11,005 bases of DNA from Bacteroidales bacterium UBA4073. Its GTDB lineage: Bacteria > Bacteroidota > Bacteroidia > Bacteroidales > Tenuifilaceae. Both the position numbers and the translations under genes were made by a program. The stretch's first letter is position 1, and every line of letters starts with the position of its first letter. The stretch covers positions 3,486-14,490 of the forward strand of contig DFYV01000153.1 of assembly GCA_002383425.1 (NCBI GenBank), in the 5' to 3' direction. The notes beneath the pieces were generated by a model. The model made no database searches. It was not told the DNA's origin and saw only the letters and a program-made list of their open reading frames with translations. This document shows positions 1-7,605 of this stretch, piece after piece.

Positions 1-20
1 TTTTTTGTTTGCTTCTGTTG

Positions 21-67
21 CCCACGACAACAGTCGTGGGTTATACTCTTAAGTCCCTTCGGGACTT
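21..67. repeat. Pair of perfect hairpins, possible interspersed palindromic element
   Basis: The first inverted repeat is CCCACGAC (21-28), loop AACA, GTCGTGGG (33-40). Ten bases later comes AAGTCCC (51-57), loop TTC, GGGACTT (61-67). Both stems are perfect (8 and 7 bp). Neither is followed by a clear T-run on either strand, so simple terminators are unlikely. Two closely spaced GC-rich hairpins in AT-rich DNA resemble REP/BIME-like interspersed elements. That is inference, because the window holds only one copy. Confidence 0.5.
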
Positions 68-130
68 TATTAACAATACTTCTTTACATTTAGCCATTTT
101 TTGTTTTCTGTTATTTTCATTTACTTTTAT

Positions 131-172
131 TCCTCTGCGGTTCTCTGCGCCTTATCTGTGTTCTCTGCGGTT
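131..172. repeat. Degenerate 10-nt tandem repeat
   Basis: Four successive decamers, tcctctgcgg, ttctctgcgc, cttatctgtg and ttctctgcgg, start at 131, 141, 151 and 161. The period is 10 and two further T bases begin a fifth unit. Units 1, 2 and 4 share the core TCTGCG; unit 3 has diverged. It resembles, in reverse complement, the imperfect purine-rich intergenic repeats (cagagaac-type) known from many bacterial genomes. No function is visible. Confidence 0.55.
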
Positions 173-319
173 AAATTTTTATTACTCAGAAGAAAATTAC
201 GTCAATTTATTTTACGATTCAAACTTTGTAAAACATTGATTATCAAGCATGGGTCAGGAGTTCTGAAATTTAAGACAGCCTCTTTTCTTGTATTCATCTC
301 CGATAATGTTTTAAAACCA

Positions 320-343
320 AATCAAAAATACTAGTTTTTGATT
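320..343 (-). terminator. Possible AT-rich terminator after the porin-like gene
   Basis: AATCAAAAA (320-328) and TTTTTGATT (335-343) form a perfect 9-bp inverted repeat around TACTAG. It lies about 65 bases past the minus-strand stop at 408, where transcription of the porin-like gene should end. The stem is AT-rich and therefore weak, and the T-tract is part of the stem, so this is tentative. Confidence 0.3.
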
Positions 344-407
344 GCATGTATATATCGATTTAGGGTAAAATTGAGGAATAACCATACAAAAAACACTCAG
401 ACAATTC

Positions 408-1598
408 CTACAACCTAAGTAACAGGGATGTTCCAATGTAATTCCCAAAACTGGAAGACAGACTACCCTCCTGAACCACATAGTGTAAGGTTAACTTAAC
501 CCTTTGGCGATCCAAAAACCAGTTAACCCCAAAATCGTAGGTAATCTCATCGCCAATGTACTTAAAAAGGGATTGATTCCCTTTGCCTTCGTATTTTTCA
601 TAAGTGAGTGTTGGTTCAACATAGGTGTTTAAAACAGGAACCATATAGCCAAGCTGAACGTGGAACTCTAAACCATCGAAATCATCGAGGGTTATAGCCG
701 TACGCTTCATCATAAAGTACTCGGCATCGATACGTAAACCCTTATAGTTAAAAAGTAAATCGGTACCATAGGAATCCGACCTATTCCATATAGTACTATC
801 GGTAAGCTTTCCGCTTTTTTGCGCTGCCCAACCAAAACCCACCGTAACGCCAATGCGTTTGCCCCAATGGTTTCCTGTTAGCATATAGGAATACTTAATT
901 GCCTCGGGTTCGCCAAATGAGAACATTACCCGATAGGTGTATAATCGGCTACCGGAAAAGGGATTCACATACGCTTCAGGATCATACGTTCCGATACGGT
1001 AGCTTATCCCAAACCCCCTGAAATTTTTGAGCCCTCCAATGCCTACTCCGCTTTCAATTCCATTCGATTTACCTGTTACAAAGGTTCGTAGTAAACTGCC
1101 AGCACGTGTTTTATCAAAAGCCATCAAAGCCCATGGGCTGGAATTGTACTGTCGGCTTATAGCAGCCCAGTAATAACCAGCGTGGACATTAAAAAGATCA
1201 CTCTCCTTCAGAATCTTTAAGGTAAGATAGGCTGTCCAAATACTAATTCCACCATAAGAGCCCTTGGTAAAAGCAAAATCGTCCTCGCCCAACCTATCGG
1301 CATAAAAATGTAGATTGTACGAGAGCCAGGGGTAAGGGCTTCCATCGGCACCAAATCTTAGCCGGCGTAGCGAGAAATCGATTCTGTTGGCGTCATGAAC
1401 TTGTGACCTCCCTGCACCCAAATTGTAGGTACCCCAAACCTCAACTGCAACGAAGGGCTTAAACGCCTTTGCCTCATTGAAGCCAGAAAAAATAGCTGTT
1501 TTCTGAACTTTAATACTATCTTCTTGTGCTATTAAAAAGATTGGTAAAATCAAAAGTGATGCTACTACCCCAAAAAATTTTCTACTTATACGTTCCAT
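408..1598 (-). CDS. Outer-membrane porin-like beta-barrel protein (OprO/OprP-like)
   Basis: A 396-aa secreted protein. Residues 1-24 form a clear signal peptide: MERISRK, then a hydrophobic core, then LIA before QEDS. After it, segments of alternating polar and hydrophobic residues suggest a beta-barrel, and the chain ends in a hydrophobic strand (SLLLRL), as expected for outer-membrane proteins. The segment FSLRRLRFGADGSPYPWL followed by LHFYADRLG resembles the start of the barrel in phosphate-selective porin O/P family proteins; this is a family-level resemblance and the substrate is unknown. I chose the ATG at 1598 over an in-frame TTG at 1613 because it puts the basic residues directly before the signal core; GAAGG lies a few bases upstream. 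It follows the nitroreductase gene by 84 bases on the same strand. It could instead be another Bacteroidetes barrel of unknown role. Confidence 0.65.
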   Translation of the reverse strand: MERISRKFFGVVASLLILPIFLIAQEDSIKVQKTAIFSGFNEAKAFKPFVAVEVWGTYNLGAGRSQVHDANRIDFSLRRLRFGADGSPYPWLSYNLHFYADRLGEDDFAFTKGSYGGISIWTAYLTLKILKESDLFNVHAGYYWAAISRQYNSSPWALMAFDKTRAGSLLRTFVTGKSNGIESGVGIGGLKNFRGFGISYRIGTYDPEAYVNPFSGSRLYTYRVMFSFGEPEAIKYSYMLTGNHWGKRIGVTVGFGWAAQKSGKLTDSTIWNRSDSYGTDLLFNYKGLRIDAEYFMMKRTAITLDDFDGLEFHVQLGYMVPVLNTYVEPTLTYEKYEGKGNQSLFKYIGDEITYDFGVNWFLDRQRVKLTLHYVVQEGSLSSSFGNYIGTSLLLRL

Positions 1599-1682
1599 AA
1601 AAATTACCTTCAAAACAAGCAGCTATAAGTCTTTGCTTAATGTAAACTAAATACCTTCGGCACTTCGCAAACACGCGAACCG

Positions 1683-2438
1683 TTACTCCACCCTGTGGTT
1701 GTTCATAAACCCTTGCTGCTCCAGAACTTTAAGCAAATTTTTGGAAAATGTCACATTATCTTTTAGGGGGTATCGATTATCAGTAAAAACTTGAGCCAGT
1801 GTTTCCTTATGATTTTCCTCGAGTAACTGCTTGGTTAGCGGTAGCATCTCCTTATACTGGTATATCTGGTCAATATCTCCTTCGGAGTAATCCTGGTAAA
1901 CCTCATGGTGGATAACACCGGCCAGGGGTAAACGGTCAGTTAAATCGGGTTGTTCATCGGGATAACCCATGACAACGGTGGTTACCGGCACCACCCCTTT
2001 GGGTAGTTTTAGTACCTCGATAATTTTATCGGCAGTGTAGGTAGTAGTACCCAGATAACAAATACCCAATCCGTTTTCCTCGGCAGCAATACAAACATTT
2101 TGTGCAACCAGCAAGGCATCGATGGCTGCTGTAAAGAACGACAAAAAGTTATCGTAGCCCGGATTGGCCTTTCGTTGCAAACACCACTTGTTAAAACGGT
2201 TAAAATCGGCGCAAAAGGTAAGCACCACAGGAGCCTGCACCACCATTTGCTGATCGAAATGCAAGGGTAATAGCTGACGTTTTACCCCTTCATCTCTGGT
2301 AACAATAATGCTGTAAACCTGCATATTTCCGGTAGTTGAGGCACGGATACCAGCAGTAAGAATTTCCTGGAGCAACGATTCGTCTATGGGATCGCTTTTG
2401 TACCTACGTATTGAACGATGCGAAAGAAGCCCTCTCAT
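1683..2438 (-). CDS. NfsA/FRP-like nitroreductase family flavoprotein
   Basis: A 251-aa cytoplasmic protein expected to bind FMN and reduce nitro compounds, quinones or flavins with NAD(P)H. The N-terminal SHRSIRRY is the usual phosphate-binding start of the nitroreductase fold. It is followed by ASTTGNMQ (FMN contact loop), a central helical segment and GLGICYLGT. The GYPDEQPDLTDRLPL segment matches the NfsA/FRP-type branch, where a longer C-terminal excursion (here from about residue 190) reaches over the partner subunit. The length fits that branch. The start is the ATG at 2438; an upstream in-frame TTG at 2486 would add residues before the conserved motif and is unlikely. A weak -7-like TTTATTTG (minus strand, 2460-2467) lies just upstream. 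The true electron acceptor cannot be read from sequence. Confidence 0.85.
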   Translation of the reverse strand: MRGLLSHRSIRRYKSDPIDESLLQEILTAGIRASTTGNMQVYSIIVTRDEGVKRQLLPLHFDQQMVVQAPVVLTFCADFNRFNKWCLQRKANPGYDNFLSFFTAAIDALLVAQNVCIAAEENGLGICYLGTTTYTADKIIEVLKLPKGVVPVTTVVMGYPDEQPDLTDRLPLAGVIHHEVYQDYSEGDIDQIYQYKEMLPLTKQLLEENHKETLAQVFTDNRYPLKDNVTFSKNLLKVLEQQGFMNNHRVE

Positions 2439-2530
2439 ATAGTTTTGAGTTGATGTGTACAAATAAAATAAAACTACACCAAACAACCATTAATTACTTC
2501 TATGTTGTTAAACAACTTTTAGAAAACATG

Positions 2531-3484
2531 TCAGCTAATTTCGGTTTCAATAAGGTATGAATTCCTATCGGTAGAGCTGCGCGATACCAGCTCGCCAATA
2601 AACCCGGAGGTAAACAGTTGAACCCCAATAACAGCCACTACCAGTGCAATGTAAAACAAGGGCTGATCGGTAACTGGCCGGTATTTCAGGTGGTGGAACT
2701 GGGCCCAGAGTTTGCTGGCAATTAGCCAAACTGCAATAATTCCTCCGGCAATAAACATGAGGGTACCCAAAGTCCCAAAGAAATGCATGGGTTTTTTCCC
2801 AAATTTTGATACGAATATTACCGACATCAAATCGAGAAAACCGTTGATAAATCGCGACCATCCAAATTTAGATATACCATACTTACGCTCATGGTGTTGC
2901 ACAACCTTTTCGCCAATTTTCCTAAAACCAGCCTGTTTTGCCAGGACAGGGATATACCGGTGCATTTCGCCATAAACCTCAACGCTTTTCACCACCATGC
3001 TGCGGTAAGCCTTTAGCCCGCAATTCATGTCGTGCAGCTTAATACCACTTACCATTCGAACGGTAGCATTGTAGAGTTTACTGGGAATACGTTTGGTAAG
3101 TAAGGGGTCGTAACGCTTGCGTTTCCAGCCTGAAACCAGATCGAAACCATCGTATTTAACCATTCGGAAAAGCTCAGGGATTTCGTCGGGGCTATCCTGC
3201 AGGTCAGCATCCATGGTAACAACCACATCGCCTTTAGCAGCGGTAAAGCCAACCTGCAACGCAGCCGATTTGCCGTAGTTCCGCCGGAACTTGATTGCCC
3301 GCAAGGTTCTGTACTGATGGCTAAGCTCTTCGATTACTGACCAACTTCTATCGGTGCTGCCATCGTCAACCATAATCACCTCGTAGGAAAACCTGTTGGC
3401 ATCCATAACCATGGCAATCCACTCCATTAACTCCGGCAACGACTCCTCCTCGTTGTAGAGGGGTACTACAACTGTTATGTCCAT
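2531..3484 (-). CDS. Family 2 glycosyltransferase, DPM1/undecaprenyl-phosphate type, with two C-terminal membrane helices
   Basis: A 317-aa membrane-anchored GT2 (GT-A fold) enzyme, expected to transfer a sugar from a nucleotide donor to a polyprenyl phosphate or related lipid at the inner membrane. Visible motifs: VVVPLYNEEESL (residues 5-16), VDDGSTD (39-45), the metal-binding DXD-type MDADLQD (91-97), HDMNCGLKAYR (151-161), HRYIPVLA (175-182) and YGISKFGWSRF (202-212). Two hydrophobic helices follow at about 233-257 and 272-299, the layout of small DPM1-like bacterial transferases such as the GtrB/ArnC group. The sugar cannot be assigned. The start ATG lies 15 bases after the end of the DUF4199 gene, so the two are very probably co-transcribed. 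The pairing of a DUF4199 protein with this type of transferase recurs in Bacteroidetes, from general knowledge. Confidence 0.88.
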   Translation of the reverse strand: MDITVVVPLYNEEESLPELMEWIAMVMDANRFSYEVIMVDDGSTDRSWSVIEELSHQYRTLRAIKFRRNYGKSAALQVGFTAAKGDVVVTMDADLQDSPDEIPELFRMVKYDGFDLVSGWKRKRYDPLLTKRIPSKLYNATVRMVSGIKLHDMNCGLKAYRSMVVKSVEVYGEMHRYIPVLAKQAGFRKIGEKVVQHHERKYGISKFGWSRFINGFLDLMSVIFVSKFGKKPMHFFGTLGTLMFIAGGIIAVWLIASKLWAQFHHLKYRPVTDQPLFYIALVVAVIGVQLFTSGFIGELVSRSSTDRNSYLIETEIS

Positions 3485-3499
3485 GGAATAGAAAGGGTG

Positions 3500-4045
3500 T
3501 TATTCCATTACCTCGTTGCTTCCAGCAAAAGGCGATTTCTCCTTTTTGAGGAAGATTGAGGTAATAAGCGAAAAGATAAAGCCCATTAAAACCATTCCAA
3601 ATAAAGATGACAAGGAAATGAAAACAGGGGTCATGAATTTCTTCTGCATATCCAATGCCATTTCCATCTGCTCATCAGGAATACCCGTTTTTACCATCTC
3701 TTCTTCTGCCATGACTAAAAGCTTGTCAGCGTAATCGGGGTCTATAACTGTAGCAAGCAGTAAGGTAAAAACAGCTACAATGATTCCGGCAAAAAGTGTA
3801 ATCAAAACGCCAAAACCCAATGCGTTACCATAAGTTATACTGCCACCCAAAACCTCATTGCGGTACTTTATGGTTCCCCAAACGATGATGGCGATTATGA
3901 TGGCATAGTTAATGATGTTAACCCACGTAGGGGTTTTCATAACACCAAATAAGTAGGTTACAAGGCTGACTATTACAAGGATTACCCCCATAATGAGCCC
4001 GTAATTCATTGTATGCTTAAGCATAGGATTTCCTTGATTTTCCAT
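3500..4045 (-). CDS. DUF4199-family membrane protein
   Basis: A 181-aa integral membrane protein with four predicted helices at about 14-35, 42-60, 74-100 and 140-166. Between helices 3 and 4 lies a soluble, acidic, helix-prone segment (about 101-138). The hairpin GSITYGNALGFGVLITL is characteristic of DUF4199 proteins, which are common in Bacteroidetes and have no established function. The start is the ATG at 4045 (MENQGNPML). A longer frame could begin at 4111, but a perfect -7 element sits at 4069-4076 inside that extension, so a transcript from it could not carry the longer start. It heads the unit that continues into the glycosyltransferase 15 bases later, which suggests a role near lipid-linked sugar transfer; that is inference only. 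Confidence 0.8.
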   Translation of the reverse strand: MENQGNPMLKHTMNYGLIMGVILVIVSLVTYLFGVMKTPTWVNIINYAIIIAIIVWGTIKYRNEVLGGSITYGNALGFGVLITLFAGIIVAVFTLLLATVIDPDYADKLLVMAEEEMVKTGIPDEQMEMALDMQKKFMTPVFISLSSLFGMVLMGFIFSLITSIFLKKEKSPFAGSNEVME

Positions 4046-4068
4046 GTTGGTAAGTTTTAAGTTTAATG

Positions 4069-4076
4069 CAAATATA
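4069..4076 (-). promoter_or_regulatory. Promoter -7 element for the DUF4199-glycosyltransferase unit
   Basis: On the minus strand this reads TATATTTG, an exact match to the Bacteroidetes TAnnTTTG -7 element. Transcription would start near 4062-4064, about 17-19 bases before the ATG at 4045. No TTG is evident at the -33 position. It excludes the longer start at 4111. Confidence 0.6.
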
Positions 4077-4128
4077 TACAAATTGCTAAAAAAAGTTAGA
4101 ATGCGAGCCATTAAATCTAAAGTTTAGC

Positions 4129-4136
4129 TATCTTTG
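4129..4136 (+). promoter_or_regulatory. Promoter -7 element for ffs
   Basis: TATCTTTG is an exact TAnnTTTG match ending four bases before the first helix of the SRP RNA at 4141. That is the spacing expected for a -7 element placing the RNA's 5' end at about 4140-4143. It is divergent from the DUF4199 promoter about 60 bases away. Confidence 0.7.
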
Positions 4137-4140
4137 CAGC

Positions 4141-4240
4141 GGGTAAGTCTTATACGACCAGCTCCTGCTGAATCCCCCCAGGACCGGAAGGTAGCAAGGG
4201 TAAGTGGTTGTAGCGGTGCGATATAAGTAGCTTACCCACT
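4141..4240 (+). ncRNA. ffs: Small signal recognition particle RNA (4.5S type)
   Basis: A compact hairpin RNA of about 100 nt that binds Ffh and targets nascent membrane proteins to FtsY. The conserved tip is present: AGGACCGGAAGGTAGCA with the GGAA tetraloop at 4186-4189, flanked by the asymmetric loop that contacts Ffh. The ends pair: GGGTAAG (4141-4147) with CTTACCC (4231-4237), and further in CTTATA (4149-4154) with TATAAG (4222-4227). A T-run at 4240-4245 directly after the closing helix suits intrinsic termination. A perfect -7 element lies just upstream. The length matches the short bacterial form without an Alu domain. The exact ends are estimates. Confidence 0.93.
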
Positions 4241-4245
4241 TTTTT
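4231..4245 (+). terminator. Intrinsic terminator formed by the ffs closing helix
   Basis: The 3' strand of the closing SRP RNA helix (CTTACCC, 4231-4237) is followed by AC and six T bases (4240-4245). The long RNA stem followed by a U-tract can act as the terminator. Some readthrough into truA, 50 bases on, is possible because I see no exact separate promoter for truA. Confidence 0.55.
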
Positions 4246-4294
4246 ATACCCATTTTAAAACTTACCTTGCTAAAATTTCAAAGTGTAACAGCCA

Positions 4295-5083
4295 ATGCCT
4301 CGATTTAAGTTAACCATTGAATACGACGGTTCACACTACCGTGGATGGCAATTCCAACGCGAAGCTCCCACAATCATGGGCAAGCTTATGGATGCCATCA
4401 AGGAAGTTTATAAGGTAAATAGCTACGAGCTGTATGGTGCCGGTCGAACCGATGCTGGCGTGCACGCACTGGGTCAGGTTGCCCATCTCGACATCGACTC
4501 GGCTATGCCTCCTTACATAGCCATGGAAAGGCTCAACGAGATTTTGCCGTCGTCAATCAATATACTCGAAATGGTTAAGGTAAACCCCCGCTTCCACGCC
4601 CGCTACGACGCCAAGTATAGGAGTTACGTGTACCACATTTCCCGTAGGCGAACAGCATTTGGAAAGGATTATAGCTGGTGGGTAAAAGAGCCCCTAAATG
4701 TTGAAGCCATGGCAGCGATTACCCCTCACTTTGTAGGGATGAAGGACTATAGATCGTTTGGGACAGCGGAAAAAGAGGGTGAATCGACTCTGGTAAAAAT
4801 TGAACATCTGAAAATTTTTGAGGTTGACGATTCTATACTAATCCATATTGTTGGCTCCCACTTCCTTTGGAAACAGGTTCGGCGTATGGTAGGCATAATG
4901 GTTCAGGTGGGCTTGGGCAAACTGACCGAAAACGATATCGATTTACTCTTTAAGGATTACTCCACATTACCGGGAAAGTTTACAGCACCACCATCAGGAC
5001 TATACCTGGAACGAATATACTATGCAGGCGAAATCATAAATGAAGAACCAACATGGTTGATCAATATCAGCAGGCAACAATAA
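4295..5083 (+). CDS. truA: tRNA pseudouridine(38-40) synthase TruA
   Basis: A 262-aa cytoplasmic enzyme that isomerises uridine to pseudouridine at positions 38-40 in the anticodon arm of many tRNAs. The N-terminal KLTIEYDGSHYRGWQFQ is the standard TruA opening. YGAGRTDAGVHALGQVAH (residues 47-64) holds the catalytic aspartate, D53. The second half carries the FHARYDAKYRSYVYHI block (about 100-116), the HFLWKQVRRMVGIMVQVG block (about 189-206) and the C-terminal PPSGLYLERIYY. The length is normal for the family. The start follows ffs by about 50 bases with no clear Shine-Dalgarno sequence, as usual in this phylum. Nothing is truncated. Confidence 0.96.
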   Translation: MPRFKLTIEYDGSHYRGWQFQREAPTIMGKLMDAIKEVYKVNSYELYGAGRTDAGVHALGQVAHLDIDSAMPPYIAMERLNEILPSSINILEMVKVNPRFHARYDAKYRSYVYHISRRRTAFGKDYSWWVKEPLNVEAMAAITPHFVGMKDYRSFGTAEKEGESTLVKIEHLKIFEVDDSILIHIVGSHFLWKQVRRMVGIMVQVGLGKLTENDIDLLFKDYSTLPGKFTAPPSGLYLERIYYAGEIINEEPTWLINISRQQ

Positions 5084-5153
5084 ATTAACTCTGCAAAACG
5101 CAGCTAAAGCGTTAACAAATCATAATAAGTCCTTAAATAGTTAGTATTTAGGT

Positions 5154-5161
5154 TATATTTG
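5154..5161 (+). promoter_or_regulatory. Promoter -7 element for tgt
   Basis: TATATTTG is an exact TAnnTTTG match, 19 bases before the tgt ATG. Initiation would fall near 5168, giving a leader of about 12 nt. The -33 position has no clear TTG. It probably drives tgt and the following permease gene together. Confidence 0.6.
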
Positions 5162-5180
5162 TGGGGATTTTTTAAAGCAG

Positions 5181-6311
5181 ATGGAATTCAAATTAGTTAA
5201 AACCGATCCACAAACATCGGCACGTGCAGGTGTAATAATAACCGATCATGGTCAAATTGAAACCCCAATATTTATGCCCGTTGGTACATTGGGCAGTGTA
5301 AAAGGTGTTTTGCACAGGGAACTGGAAAACGATATTAACGCACAAATAATTTTGGGCAATACCTACCATCTCTACCTCCGACCTGGGCTTGAGGTTCTCA
5401 GGCAAGCCGGGGGCTTGCATAATTTTTCGAGCTGGCAAAGGCCAATACTAACCGATAGTGGTGGTTATCAGGTATTTTCGCTTGCCGAAATGCGAAAGTT
5501 AACCGCCCAGGGAGCGTCGTTCCGCTCGCACATCGATGGTTCGCCACACATGTTTACACCCGAGAGTGTAATGGATATCCAGCGTATCATTGGCGCCGAT
5601 ATTGTAATGGCATTCGACGAATGCCCACCGGGTGATTCCGATTACGAATATGCCCGAAAATCGCTTGACCTCACCGAAAAATGGCTTGAACGTTGCGTTC
5701 AACGATTCGACAGCACCGAACCCCTTTACGGGTATGGCCAAACCCTATTCCCGGTTGTTCAGGGTTGCGTGTACCCCGACCTCAGGATGCGTGCGGCTGA
5801 AAATGTACAAAAACATAACCGCGACGGTTACGCCATTGGGGGGCTTTCGGTTGGTGAGCCAACCGATGTAATGTACCAGATGGTGGAGGTGGTTAATGGA
5901 ATTCTTCCAAAAAGTAAACCCCGCTACCTAATGGGCGTTGGAACCCCCGAAAATATACTCGAATCAATAGCCCTGGGAATTGATATGTTTGACTGTGTAA
6001 TGCCAACCCGAAACGGCAGAAATGGCATGCTTTTCACCTCCGAAGGAATAATAAATATACGAAACAAAAAGTGGCAAACCGATTTCTCCCCTATCGATCC
6101 TTTTGGCCCAACTTTTGTTGATAATAAATACACAAAAGCATACCTAAGGCACCTGTTCATAGCAGGAGAGATGTTAGGCCCTCAGATAGCCAGCATTCAC
6201 AACCTCGGATTTTACCTATGGTTAATGAGAGAAGCTCGTAAACATATTATTGAAGGCAACTTTCCACAATGGAAGGTGACCATGATTAATAAGGTATCGA
6301 AACGACTATAA
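5181..6311 (+). CDS. tgt: tRNA-guanine transglycosylase Tgt lacking the zinc-site cysteines
   Basis: A 376-aa cytoplasmic enzyme exchanging the wobble guanine-34 of GUN-anticodon tRNAs for the queuosine precursor preQ1. Conserved blocks: LTDSGGYQVFSL (residues 90-101, D92), MAFDECPPGD (143-152), GGLSVGE (220-226), YLMGVGTPENIL (249-260) and DMFDCVMPTRNGRNG (268-282), whose D271 corresponds to the nucleophile D264 of the E. coli enzyme. The C-terminal zinc site is altered: the usual CxCxxC aligns without gaps to GPTFVD, so its three cysteines become G309, T311 and D314. The fourth ligand histidine is kept (H340 in IHNL). The downstream AYLRHL block is intact, so the enzyme is probably functional without this metal site. 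The stop is five bases before the permease ATG, implying one operon. Confidence 0.95.
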   Translation: MEFKLVKTDPQTSARAGVIITDHGQIETPIFMPVGTLGSVKGVLHRELENDINAQIILGNTYHLYLRPGLEVLRQAGGLHNFSSWQRPILTDSGGYQVFSLAEMRKLTAQGASFRSHIDGSPHMFTPESVMDIQRIIGADIVMAFDECPPGDSDYEYARKSLDLTEKWLERCVQRFDSTEPLYGYGQTLFPVVQGCVYPDLRMRAAENVQKHNRDGYAIGGLSVGEPTDVMYQMVEVVNGILPKSKPRYLMGVGTPENILESIALGIDMFDCVMPTRNGRNGMLFTSEGIINIRNKKWQTDFSPIDPFGPTFVDNKYTKAYLRHLFIAGEMLGPQIASIHNLGFYLWLMREARKHIIEGNFPQWKVTMINKVSKRL

Positions 6312-6316
6312 GATTT

Positions 6317-7393
6317 ATGAAAATACTTGACTGGTATATAATCAGAAAATTCATTGGCACATACTTCTACGCCATAATACTGATTGTTGGTATAGCTGTA
6401 ATATTTGACCTTGCCGAAAAAATTGACGACTTTCTCGAAAAAGATGCCCCCATGTACGACATCCTTTTCAAGTACTACCTCAATTTTATACCTTACTTTG
6501 CCAACCTTTTCAGCTCCCTGTTCGTGTTCATAGCCGTAATATTTTTCACCTCAAAAATGGCCTATAATACCGAAATTATAGCCATACTTAGCAGCGGCGT
6601 AAGTTTTAAACGAATGTTATACCCTTACTTCATCTCGGCTACCATAATCGCCATTTTCTCCTTTTTACTTAACAGCTTTATCATTCCGCCAACCAATGCA
6701 GTTCGTCTGGATTTTGAGAACAAATACACAAAACGCCCTTACGTAAACACCGAACGTAATATCCACCGACAGGTACGCCCTGGTATTTTCGTTTACATGC
6801 GTTCCTTTAACACTTACAACAACACCATCTACAACATTTCCATTGAAAAGTTTGAAGGTAACAAACTGGTTTCAAAGTTGCTGGCCGAAAATGCCCAGTG
6901 GGATTCAACCAAGGAGAAATGGACCATAAACCGCTACTATATAAGGAATTACAGCGACAAAGGCGAAGAGATTATTAGGGGCGATAAAATAGATAGTACT
7001 ATTTACCTCACCCCTTCCGATTTTACCCAAAAGTACAAGATGATTGAAACCATGAACCTTTTCCAGCTAAACGATTTTATTGCCGAACAAAAACTCCAGG
7101 GCGCCGATACAATAGAGTACTTGCTTATTGAAAAACATTCACGATACGCTAATCCTTTCTCTGTTTTTATACTAACCTTAATAGGTGTATCGCTATCGTC
7201 GCGTAAGATACGTGGGGGAATTGGCTTACATATTGGATTAGGCCTTGCCCTAAGTTTTTCGTACATCCTTTTTATGCGGTTCTCCACCATGTTTGCCGTT
7301 GGCGGCCAGTTGTCCCCTGTTTTATCGGTATGGATACCCAATTTGCTTTATGCAATCATAGCCTTGGGACTATACCGGTTTGCACCAAAGTAG
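6317..7393 (+). CDS. LptF/LptG (YjgP/YjgQ) family permease
   Basis: A 358-aa inner-membrane protein, the transmembrane half of the Lpt ABC transporter that extracts lipopolysaccharide and passes it to the periplasmic bridge. The topology fits: LDWYIIRKFIGTYFYAI leading into TM1 (about 10-31), TM2 (52-78), TM3 (97-120), a large periplasmic beta-rich domain (about 122-270), then TM4-6 (about 276-294, 300-322, 334-355). The cytoplasmic segment NTEIIAILSSGVSFKRML (84-101) is the family's coupling region for the LptB ATPase. LptF and LptG are paralogues and I cannot tell which this is. It starts five bases after tgt, an adjacency recurring in Bacteroidetes, and is probably translated from the same mRNA. 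No clear terminator follows. Confidence 0.9.
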   Translation: MKILDWYIIRKFIGTYFYAIILIVGIAVIFDLAEKIDDFLEKDAPMYDILFKYYLNFIPYFANLFSSLFVFIAVIFFTSKMAYNTEIIAILSSGVSFKRMLYPYFISATIIAIFSFLLNSFIIPPTNAVRLDFENKYTKRPYVNTERNIHRQVRPGIFVYMRSFNTYNNTIYNISIEKFEGNKLVSKLLAENAQWDSTKEKWTINRYYIRNYSDKGEEIIRGDKIDSTIYLTPSDFTQKYKMIETMNLFQLNDFIAEQKLQGADTIEYLLIEKHSRYANPFSVFILTLIGVSLSSRKIRGGIGLHIGLGLALSFSYILFMRFSTMFAVGGQLSPVLSVWIPNLLYAIIALGLYRFAPK

Positions 7394-7441
7394 CATTTAA
7401 ACAGACGTGTAATTTATATCATACGAGTATGCTCCGAAAAC

Positions 7442-7521
7442 CACGAAAGCAAGATAGCACGAAGGCACGAAAGTACGAAGGCACGAAAGCACGAAAGCAA
7501 GAAAGTACGACAGAACGAAAT
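7442..7521 (+). repeat. 8-nt tandem array (cacgaaag family)
   Basis: Ten successive 8-nt units with consensus cacgaaag. Variants include caagatag, cacgaagg, tacgaagg, tacgacag and aacgaaat. The unit length is constant while bases drift, and the last units are the most degenerate. The array is preceded by ctccgaaaac, identical to the sequence before the array at the right end of the window. It lies 48 bases after the permease stop. The period is not a multiple of three, so changes in unit number would shift any overlapping frame; a coding role is unlikely. Confidence 0.8.
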
Positions 7522-7605
7522 GGGAGAAATAAGAACACATATCGGCGTTAATCAATATGTACACAAATCCAGACCAGTGGAAATTATGAAAATCTTTATA
7601 CATCT

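Larger units (their letters stand above)
1..407. other. Gene-free stretch with hairpins and short repeats
   Basis: No convincing gene is visible. Short reading frames of 76-77 codons cross it in two plus-strand frames, but they run through the hairpins and the 10-nt repeat and match no family I recognise. Contents: two compact hairpins at 21-67, a 10-nt-period repeat at 131-172, and an AT-rich inverted repeat at 320-343 close to the end of the porin-like gene. The base composition is T-rich and lacks the codon texture of the neighbouring genes. The segment reads as intergenic DNA where short repeats have accumulated. Confidence 0.6.

Noticed and set aside
9..334. Two overlapping plus-strand reading frames of 76-77 codons
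   Set aside because: They cross the hairpins and the 10-nt repeat, show no recognisable motif and have the composition of translated intergenic DNA.
5084..5180. Terminator after truA
   Set aside because: Only a four-base stem (CTGC/GCAG) is present with no T-run, which is too weak.
7330..7603. Reading frames of 73 (plus) and 68 (minus) codons across the permease end and the 8-nt array
   Set aside because: Their content is generated by the repeat (runs of KARK/EGTK type or of SCYLAF type), and the plus-strand one begins inside the permease gene.
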